A stretch of 28,226 nucleotides of DNA from Cohaesibacteraceae bacterium (GTDB lineage: Bacteria; Pseudomonadota; Alphaproteobacteria; Rhizobiales; Cohaesibacteraceae), in the NCBI GenBank assembly GCA_016764535.1, contig JAESRR010000008.1, forward strand, positions 8,993 to 37,218. Reading direction: 5' to 3'. Below are positions 22,605 to 28,226 of this stretch, piece after piece (within the stretch, counting starts at the first letter, position 1; every line of letters begins with the position of its first letter). The translations under genes and the position numbers were made by a program. The notes under the pieces are model-generated. The model ran no database searches. It saw only the letters and a program-made list of their open reading frames with translations, and was not told where the DNA came from.

Positions 22605-23186
22605 TTACATGTCTCTGATAATGGATGAGTTGGCCATGGAGACCGGATGGTTCTCGTGCTCTTCGTTGTGAAGATCGTTCCAAGCTTCGGTGATTGCTCT
22701 ACCGAGGGACTGAGACTGCTGCTCGTCACCCAAATGACGCCCTTGGAAAACCCATGAGGCCTTGAGGGCCACATAGCGTCTACAGGACTCCGGGAGATCC
22801 TCGAATGGGAGAGCAAGGGTTAGCTCCAGTTCAATGAGGTCTTCAAATTCAAAGGAGTGTTTGAACGGGGTCATGTTGTAAACCCGGCCACTGCGAAGAG
22901 TCACAGGGACGTGCCCCGAGTTCCCAATGGGCTTGATCTCAAGGGTATTGGTAGGAAGCTGAATGAACTTGTCAGTGTCAGGAGTTAATCTGTGACACTC
23001 GCGGTTCCACTGCCAACCTTTCTTTTGGGTCTCCCGGGATGTCTCATTAATCAGGTCAAGCGCCATGGAAGCATCCAGAGGCAGAGCGTCCTGAGACAAT
23101 GAGGAAACCGGGGATTCGCTGAGAGACCCAAGGACCGTGTTGACAGCGTTCAGCAAGGAAGTAGGTGTGATGATGTCAGTCAACAC
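22605..23186 (-). CDS. Tail tubular protein A (adaptor, T7 gp11-like)
   Basis: 193 aa, the same length as T7 gp11 (196). It reads LLNAVNTVLGSLSESPVSSL, ALDLINETSRETQKKGWQWNRE, and ends with a helix KASWVFQGRHLGDEQQSQSL, the standard gatekeeper/adaptor pattern. It forms the 12-mer ring between portal and nozzle. It begins with GTG, and AAGG lies a few bases upstream. Confidence 0.93.
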   Translation of the reverse strand: MLTDIITPTSLLNAVNTVLGSLSESPVSSLSQDALPLDASMALDLINETSRETQKKGWQWNRECHRLTPDTDKFIQLPTNTLEIKPIGNSGHVPVTLRSGRVYNMTPFKHSFEFEDLIELELTLALPFEDLPESCRRYVALKASWVFQGRHLGDEQQSQSLGRAITEAWNDLHNEEHENHPVSMANSSIIRDM

Positions 23187-23226
23187 AGCACCTTAGATGT
23201 ATGGAATTATGTAGAGATGATGAAGA

Positions 23227-23257
23227 GGCCTAGCCGTGGTAATCAGAGGGCTAGACC
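23227..23257 (-). terminator. Hairpin after the capsid gene (equivalent of T7 Tphi)
   Basis: On the minus strand GGTCTAGCC pairs with GGCTAGGCC (nine pairs, one G-U) around a 13-base loop, followed by TCTTCATCATCTC. It lies between capsid and tail tubular A, where T7 has its main late terminator. The U-tract is weak, so partial termination is likely. Confidence 0.6.
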
Positions 23258-23269
23258 ATTATCTCATTC

Positions 23270-24232
23270 TTAGGCGATAGCGGCGATACGGCGTAGGCAA
23301 GCAGGTTTAAGAACCCCGTGACCTACAGCTTTCTTGGTGACCATGAGAGTACCCTGACGTTCAACCTGATAGGTCTTTTCAGACTTCATGTGCATCAGTT
23401 CCACAGTACCAAGAGCCTGTTTCTGGACAAGCAAAGCCATGGTGGCCGTTCCATCTACAGTGTAATCTGTAATGGTTGCTCCTGCCCGTTTACCAGCTAA
23501 TGTAGCCACGCCAAAGTTGAGGTTTAGATTGTTGGAAGCAACCACCTGGAATCCTGCAACGTGCAGCTGGCCACCGTTAGCCTGAGAGGCCTGATTGTTC
23601 CCAAAGTCACGATGGAGCATACTGCCATCTTCGATCAAGTCCCAATAAACAGTAGAGGGAACAACAACGAAGCGGTCATTAGCTGGAACGTTCTTGGTAT
23701 CGAAGTGAGCCGCACCGGCAAAGATAGCACTGGTGAGAGTTGCAAGAGTCGGAGATACTCCGATGTTCTCCTGCGTAGCGGGGTCCATACCCGCAACAGC
23801 ACCCGTGTCACCATTTACACAGGCCTTGGTAGCGATAGCAAATAGATGCTGATCGTATGCCTGAGCCATGGAATAGCCCTGCTGGAACGTATATTCTGAC
23901 CGGACATCATAGTGGTTCATTGCTTCTTCGTAGTTAGCAACAAATACACTGGAGATCAGCATATCATCGATTGTGATGACCTTCTCACCATGTGCAACCG
24001 ACTGGCCTAGGATTACATCACCGGGCTTATGGTACTCGGCAGCTGCAGTACCGATTGCAGGGAACTGAGCGGACTTACCGGAGTCAATCTGTCGGACGCG
24101 ATGTCGCGAGGCCATGACTGTCAAGTTGCGGAAGGTCTTCATTACTTCGCCCGAGAACCTCTTGAGATAGAGATTATCGGAATGGGAGGGACCGGCTACG
24201 ACACCGGCGTTAGTAGTAGAAGTTTGTGGCAT
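23270..24232 (-). CDS. Major capsid protein (T7 gp10A-like)
   Basis: 320 aa (T7 gp10A is 345). Conserved blocks: LKRFSGEVMKTFRNLTVMASRH (23-44), IDSGKSAQFPAIG (49-61), HGEKVITIDDMLISS (81-95) and YEEAMNHYDVRSEYT (101-115), plus a C-terminal YQVERQGTLMVTKKAVGHGVLKP segment. It forms the HK97-fold icosahedral shell. An in-frame TAA immediately precedes the ATG, so the start is certain, yet no ribosome site is seen upstream, unusual for the most abundant protein. No sign of a 10B-type frameshift product. Confidence 0.95.
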   Translation of the reverse strand: MPQTSTTNAGVVAGPSHSDNLYLKRFSGEVMKTFRNLTVMASRHRVRQIDSGKSAQFPAIGTAAAEYHKPGDVILGQSVAHGEKVITIDDMLISSVFVANYEEAMNHYDVRSEYTFQQGYSMAQAYDQHLFAIATKACVNGDTGAVAGMDPATQENIGVSPTLATLTSAIFAGAAHFDTKNVPANDRFVVVPSTVYWDLIEDGSMLHRDFGNNQASQANGGQLHVAGFQVVASNNLNLNFGVATLAGKRAGATITDYTVDGTATMALLVQKQALGTVELMHMKSEKTYQVERQGTLMVTKKAVGHGVLKPACLRRIAAIA

Positions 24233-24321
24233 TTAAAGTCATGCACTTTGGATCTTGGATAAGGTAGTTTCTGAAGGGGCACCTTGAGGTAGCCAACGGG
24301 TTCCATGGGTCAAACGCCCTG

Positions 24322-24354
24322 CACGAATGAGGTTGTCCCCGAGGGGGCCTCGTG
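24322..24354 (-). promoter_or_regulatory. Stem-loop in the capsid leader region
   Basis: The outer CACGA pairs with TCGTG and an inner CCCC with GGGG. It lies in the 200-base gap before the capsid gene, which otherwise shows nothing coding. It could be a processing site or be linked to a phage-polymerase promoter for capsid. Confidence 0.4.
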
Positions 24355-24434
24355 TGTGAGAGGGATACATTGACTTTGTGGAAGATGGCTTGAAGGCATT
24401 GCCCTTTGGGATGCTAGAGACAGTGGGTCCCGCG

Positions 24435-24680
24435 CTACGACCTCTTGGGTTGCTTGCGTCGGTTGGCTCTGCGAGATTTTATAGACAAATTGGAAAGGCG
24501 ATTGTCTTGAGCATTGAAGTTCTTGTGATCAACTTCCTTGCCCTTGAGCTTCGTCTTTCCATGTTTCTTGATCATGAGACTACGGGCTTTGTTACGCCCT
24601 GCCCTTCGTTTGATTTGAAGGGATTTAGAGTGGTAGTCCTCATATTCTTTCTTGTAGTTTCTTGGCTTACGCTTTGGCAT
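24435..24680 (-). CDS. Small HNH-like basic protein
   Basis: 81 aa, extremely Lys/Arg-rich. Residues 49-66 (EVDHKNFNAQDNRLSNL) resemble the DH...N...N core of HNH nucleases, but the N-terminal Cys/His-containing half of a normal HNH domain is missing, so activity is doubtful. Similar small proteins occur in marine podoviruses in the head gene cluster. Alternatives: DNA-binding or head-associated protein. It follows scaffold after eight bases. Confidence 0.65.
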   Translation of the reverse strand: MPKRKPRNYKKEYEDYHSKSLQIKRRAGRNKARSLMIKKHGKTKLKGKEVDHKNFNAQDNRLSNLSIKSRRANRRKQPKRS

Positions 24681-24688
24681 TCAATCCA

Positions 24689-25546
24689 TTAAATATTGGA
24701 GCGTTGCAACTTGGCGTCAATCTTGTCTCGATAGCTTGAGCTTGTGGCATACTTGGGGTCATCCATTGCATCCAGATAGTCTTCCATGGACTCAAAGGCA
24801 CCATCATCGGATGAGGAAGCATTTGAGCCACCAGCTTGGACCTGAGGCTCTTGGGACTGTGTGTCACCATAGCGGGCCTTGAGGCCTTCAACGGCGTCCT
24901 TGGTTGTCTTGAGGTCACCTGATTCAACTGCTTTGTTGTAGGCTTCAAACTCAAATTGGCTAAGGGTATTTCCCGCCCACTCAGTCATGTCCCGGTATTG
25001 TTCTTCACCACCAACAGCATCAAACACAGCTGATTCAATGAACTCTGTATTTGCTGCGACCGTGGCATTGGAGGCTTTGATACCGTTAATATATGTATCA
25101 ACCATTTCACGAGGGTATTTGGCCTTGGCCAGAGCCTCGTAGGTAGCACTTGAGAGTTCCCCATTTGTGTCATACTCGGCCTGAATATCTGCCATAGATA
25201 AACCAGCGCTGTCCAAGATATCGGAAGCCTGAGAGCGCTGCTCTTCAAGTTTCTCAGCAGCCTGAGGGTCCGGCTGGTCATTGTCATCATCCTTGGTGCC
25301 TTGAGCCTTCTCAAGTTCCTTGTAGGACTCAGCCATTTCCTTTGCAGTCTTGAACTTCTCAGGGAGCCACTCGGGCCGATCCTTGTCAGTGTCTTTTCCA
25401 TCGTCATTATCAATGGTGCCAGAGAGACCTGCAGCCACCTCACCATCTTCACCAATAATACCCTCTTTTTTAAGGGCTTCAATATCGGCCAAGAGGGTTG
25501 GATCAATATCATTCTGTACTTGAGCGTTCTGTGCTTCAATGGTCAT
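24689..25546 (-). CDS. Scaffolding protein (T7 gp9-like)
   Basis: 285 aa, very acidic and helical (DPTLLADIEALKKEG..., DNDDGKDTDKDRPEWLPEKFKTAKEMAESYKELE, residues 16-80, with the LPEKF-x-x-x-K-x-x-A-E-S-Y motif typical of podovirus scaffolds). It directs capsid shell assembly and exits before packaging. The ATG overlaps the portal stop as ATGA. Confidence 0.92.
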   Translation of the reverse strand: MTIEAQNAQVQNDIDPTLLADIEALKKEGIIGEDGEVAAGLSGTIDNDDGKDTDKDRPEWLPEKFKTAKEMAESYKELEKAQGTKDDDNDQPDPQAAEKLEEQRSQASDILDSAGLSMADIQAEYDTNGELSSATYEALAKAKYPREMVDTYINGIKASNATVAANTEFIESAVFDAVGGEEQYRDMTEWAGNTLSQFEFEAYNKAVESGDLKTTKDAVEGLKARYGDTQSQEPQVQAGGSNASSSDDGAFESMEDYLDAMDDPKYATSSSYRDKIDAKLQRSNI

Positions 25547-27288
25547 GATTCAGGGGTCGCTTCTTGTTGTTGTTGATGCTGTTGACTATTGAGTGAGTGA
25601 TCACTGATAGCTTTGACGGCGGGACCTGCGGCACTCTTGGCAGCTTCAAGGGTCGCTTGTTGCTGCATGAGCTGTTGCTGCTTCTGCTCTTCGGCTTGGA
25701 GATCTTCAGGTGTCTTAACCAGAGAATCCATATCAATACCGAGAGCTGCTCCACCACGTTTGATGAGCTCGGGGATGTTGATCAGGTTGAGACCATCGGA
25801 TCCAAGGGGAGCCACGATCTCTTTCATCCATACTTGATACTTGGAGAAATCAGCACCACGCCCGAGGGCATCCATGCCGGAGATAATCTTAATCTGTACA
25901 TTGTCCTGACCAGTCTGAGACTTGAGGTCAGAGATCTTCGGGATACGGTTCTGTTGCTCAAGGAGATCGATGTGTCTTCGAACAAGAGGAAGCTGGAACT
26001 CATGGGACAGGAGGGTGTAAACGCCACCAAGGGCGCTCTCAAGTTCCCTTATGACAGCCCTGATTTCCTCAGCTGTTACCCGCTCTGCATTACGCTGAAC
26101 AGACTGGTTCATGATGAACGCTTGAGACAATCTCATCTCAACTTCTTTGAGGGTCTGTTGGGCTACACTGAAGTCGGCATGTTTGTTGATTTGCAAACAG
26201 TTAATATCATCATCACGACCCGATACAAACGAGAGGTTTTCAGCTTCGGCTAATGCTTTGGCTTTAGTAACACCGCCGGGATTGACCATGAATATGATCT
26301 TGGCGCATGCAGCAGCATATTGCTTAATAGCATTTTGAAGTACATCGGCAGTCTTGAGGTCACCATAGTACTGCATGGCGTAAGACCGGCCATAGTCTTC
26401 ACCATGGAACCAATAGAGTCTCATGGCTAACACAGGGGCCTTCTTGACTGGCCATGAACCTCGGGTCCCGGGGATCTCAAAGTCAAAGACAGTCTGATAG
26501 GAGATGATCTTCTTACCCTGTCGCTGGTAGATCGTGTAGATGTCTACTTCTTTGGCTTCAGGTGTAGAGTCCTGATCAGCGTCCCCACTGTAGGAATCAC
26601 CAGAGTCGTTTTCACGTTCCTCAGAGGCCCTTAAAGCAAACTCACGCATCTGGGAGGACAAGGATTCGATTGAAAGTGTTTCCTTGGTGATTGCTTCAAG
26701 GAGGTTTCCTTCAGCGTCCCTGAGGAGCACAAAGCGGTTCAATCGGAACCCCTTCAAGGCCCCAGACTTCGGGAGGACCAATAGGTAGTTTCCAGCCACA
26801 AGGAGCTGTTGAATGCCCTCGTATATTGGGGCTCTCATGCCTTTGGCTTCAAAGTCCTGCTGGACAGTTCTCTCTATCTCATTGAGAGCCTCTTCCATCT
26901 TGCCTCTGGAAAGAGTCTGGCCCTCTTCATCAGGTATATTCTCAGACATATTCTTGAGAGTGTGATCATCCATGGACAGAGTGAACGGAGAGGTTCCGGG
27001 AGGGAACAGGCCGTCCATCAACTTTGAGGTAAGCGTATTTAGACCCCGGGCACCTATGGACTGCGCTGGTGAAGGTAGACGTTCTCCCTCACCCAGATTA
27101 CTCGGAGGAAAGGCTGAAGGTATAGTGAGCTTGGCGCAGTCCTCAGCTTGCTGGATGTACGGAAGGCGCTTTGATTCACCTCTGGAGTATTTCTTGGAGA
27201 GACCACGCTCAATGAAGTCTGGATGAGCTGGAGGACTAGGCTGTTCTTGTGATCCTTGGGATCGTCGTTCTCTTTGGGAGGCTTTCAT
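25543..27288 (-). CDS. Portal (head-tail connector) protein (T7 gp8-like)
   Basis: 581 aa, a little longer than T7 gp8 (536). Start is the ATG at 27288; one codon further up is a TTG. Hallmarks: TIPSAFPPSNLGEGERLPSPAQSIGARGLNTLTSKLMDGLFPPG, LPKSGALKGFRLNRFVLLRDAEGNL, and AERVTAEEIRAVIRELESALGGVYTLLSHEFQLPL before the barrel-like C-terminus. The tail is Gln-rich (QQQQLMQQQ, QQHQQQQ). It forms the 12-mer ring where packaging starts. Confidence 0.95.
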   Translation of the reverse strand: MKASQRERRSQGSQEQPSPPAHPDFIERGLSKKYSRGESKRLPYIQQAEDCAKLTIPSAFPPSNLGEGERLPSPAQSIGARGLNTLTSKLMDGLFPPGTSPFTLSMDDHTLKNMSENIPDEEGQTLSRGKMEEALNEIERTVQQDFEAKGMRAPIYEGIQQLLVAGNYLLVLPKSGALKGFRLNRFVLLRDAEGNLLEAITKETLSIESLSSQMREFALRASEERENDSGDSYSGDADQDSTPEAKEVDIYTIYQRQGKKIISYQTVFDFEIPGTRGSWPVKKAPVLAMRLYWFHGEDYGRSYAMQYYGDLKTADVLQNAIKQYAAACAKIIFMVNPGGVTKAKALAEAENLSFVSGRDDDINCLQINKHADFSVAQQTLKEVEMRLSQAFIMNQSVQRNAERVTAEEIRAVIRELESALGGVYTLLSHEFQLPLVRRHIDLLEQQNRIPKISDLKSQTGQDNVQIKIISGMDALGRGADFSKYQVWMKEIVAPLGSDGLNLINIPELIKRGGAALGIDMDSLVKTPEDLQAEEQKQQQLMQQQATLEAAKSAAGPAVKAISDHSLNSQQHQQQQEATPES

Positions 27289-27332
27289 CAATCAGCTCAG
27301 AGGGGATTAGGAATAATGGTTGTATGAGGTGC

Positions 27333-27563
27333 TTAGGTATTGTTGATACCAAGACCGTTTGAGGCCCCTTGGGAACCTATGCCAAGCCCGGAGGCTTTCT
27401 TCTGAGTGTTCAAACCACCCACGCGGTACTTCTTGGTGCCGTTGGAGGCATCCTTGGAAGTTGAGCTCTTCTTGGAGAGCTGTGGGCCTGATTGATTCAA
27501 TTGGGGAGGTGGTGGTGGAGGAGTTTCCACTCTGGGCTCGGGCGAGCTGTTTCCAAAACACAT
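27333..27563 (-). CDS. Small proline/lysine-rich virion-type protein (T7 gp7.3 position)
   Basis: 76 aa, low complexity: MCFGNSS, a Pro6 run, then Ser/Lys/Gly-rich repeats ending in GLGIGSQGASNGLGINN. Sits immediately before portal, where T7 has gene 7.3, whose product also ends in a Gly-rich GGI/LNI sequence and is needed for tail assembly and adsorption. The MCFG start recurs in marine T7-like phages. A frame-shifted alternative (27307-27561) is a shadow. Confidence 0.6.
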   Translation of the reverse strand: MCFGNSSPEPRVETPPPPPPQLNQSGPQLSKKSSTSKDASNGTKKYRVGGLNTQKKASGLGIGSQGASNGLGINNT

Positions 27564-27610
27564 ATGTAAAGGGTTCTGAACTTCTTTGAATTGGATGATG
27601 TAGGTTAGTT

Positions 27611-27802
27611 TTACTGGAGGTCTACAGTTACATTGGCCTGAAGGTGCTCAATGATTATATAGGCTCCCTGAAGTCTCAACAGGTCATTATTGTTTTTACC
27701 CTCGTTCATCAAATCTTCCAGCGGGTAAGTGGCCTTCAGATAATCCACGAGATCTTGGGAAATATGAGGGACTAAAGCCCTTTTCTCAGATGTATCGGAC
27801 AT
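27611..27802 (-). CDS. Small conserved pre-portal protein
   Basis: 63 aa: MSDTSEKRALVPHISQDLVDYLKATYPLEDLM then a helical part with GAYIIIEHLQANV. Small proteins with this LVPHIS-x-DLV-x-YL-x-x-x-YP pattern precede portal genes of podoviruses; function unknown. AAAGGATGAGCAAACT precedes the ATG. Confidence 0.65.
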   Translation of the reverse strand: MSDTSEKRALVPHISQDLVDYLKATYPLEDLMNEGKNNNDLLRLQGAYIIIEHLQANVTVDLQ

Positions 27803-27863
27803 AGTTTGCTCATCCTTTAAAAATGATGATTATTACAGTAGCAATATATTCATTTCACTCAAC

Positions 27864-27901
27864 AAAAAGGGGAAGACAACCACTTTCATGACCATCTTCC
27901 C
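27864..27901 (-). terminator. Rho-independent terminator after the reductase gene
   Basis: On the minus strand GGGAAGA pairs with TCTTCCC, 18-base loop, followed by CTTTTTG. It separates the nucleotide-metabolism gene from the head genes. Confidence 0.65.
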
Positions 27902-27940
27902 AGAGTAGGTTATTTGGAATTAGAGCAATACATATGTAGC

Positions 27941-28226
27941 TCAGCGGACGGGACACGTACCACCCGTACACTCGTCACCCGAGCCAATTTCATCATGACT
28001 GTTAGCGGCGTCAAGATCAACCGGCGATAGTAGTTGTACGTACGTATTATAATCAGCTTCAGTAACAACCTCTTGAGGCAGGTACGGATACCCAAGGTCC
28101 TTTGCAGTTTTCGTAGGGTCTGCCCTGAAGAGCCATGAGACGCCTACATAACTGTCCCAATTGGCATCAAGCCACTCTACGATCTCCTCAACCTCTTTTG
28201 GGTCATAGCTGATCGTGATGGAACAA
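27941..28226 (-). CDS. nrdJ: Class II ribonucleotide reductase, C-terminal fragment (runs off window)
   Basis: 94 codons plus stop are inside the window. The visible sequence includes VGVSWLFRADPTKTAKDLGYPYLPQEVVT and a C-terminus CTGGTCPVR. The two cysteines five residues apart right at the end match the disulfide-relay pair of monomeric adenosylcobalamin-dependent reductases (RTPR type), which take reducing equivalents from thioredoxin. The enzyme makes deoxynucleotides for phage replication without oxygen-dependent cofactors. Such genes sit between replication and head genes in several marine T7-like phages. Confidence 0.87.
   Translation of the reverse strand, partial: CSITISYDPKEVEEIVEWLDANWDSYVGVSWLFRADPTKTAKDLGYPYLPQEVVTEADYNTYVQLLSPVDLDAANSHDEIGSGDECTGGTCPVR

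Noticed and set aside
27910..28095. 61-aa minus-strand frame at the right edge
   Set aside because: It is another frame of the ribonucleotide reductase gene, whose own frame gives a recognisable C-terminus.
1..28226. CRISPR arrays, diversity-generating retroelement, insertion sequences, complete tRNA genes
   Set aside because: No regularly spaced identical repeats, no reverse transcriptase or template/variable repeat pair near the fibre, no transposase, and no full cloverleaf seen.

Overview
The window is most of the virion-assembly half and the early-gene side of a T7-like podovirus (short-tailed, Autographiviridae-type). It is almost certainly temperate, because an integrase gene runs off the left edge. 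The host cannot be named from the sequence. A monomeric class II ribonucleotide reductase, a GH19-type lysin and the marine-podovirus-style small genes suggest an aquatic proteobacterial host; this is inference. Nearly everything is on the minus strand, so the phage reads right to left.

Right edge to about 8.6 kb, in transcription order: the 3' end of a class II ribonucleotide reductase, then a terminator, two small pre-portal genes, portal, scaffold, a small HNH-like gene, major capsid, tail tubular proteins A and B, internal virion proteins equivalent to T7 gp13-gp16, tail fibre, a fibre-assembly chaperone, a small membrane protein, GH19 lysin, holin, a second small membrane protein, and the small and large terminase subunits. 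This is the T7 class III gene order with marine-phage additions.

From 8.64 to 7.32 kb there is about 1.3 kb with no convincing gene. It sits between the terminase (last late gene) and the first early genes, so it should contain the genome terminus and early host-type promoters. It holds a perfect 17-bp inverted repeat, a C-rich repetitive tract, helically phased GCGTGA repeats and one reasonable sigma70-like promoter. Terminase running straight into early genes means the molecule was circular, concatemeric or collapsed at terminal repeats when assembled.

From 7.3 to 1 kb lies the early/accessory region: a run of small minus-strand genes including ArdA antirestriction (the functional counterpart of T7 Ocr), a SLOG-fold protein, several unknowns, and, last, a MarR-like winged-helix regulator overlapping the integrase. 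One gene points the other way (4150-4641, a two-helix membrane protein). It has its own promoter candidate and a two-way terminator, and looks like a gene expressed independently, perhaps in the lysogen.

The most unusual signal is a 9-mer, GGTATCGCA. It lies in the translation leaders of four unrelated early genes (one with a single change) and also in the loops of two perfect hairpins, suggesting a shared RNA- or DNA-level control site. RNA polymerase and the replication genes are expected outside the window.
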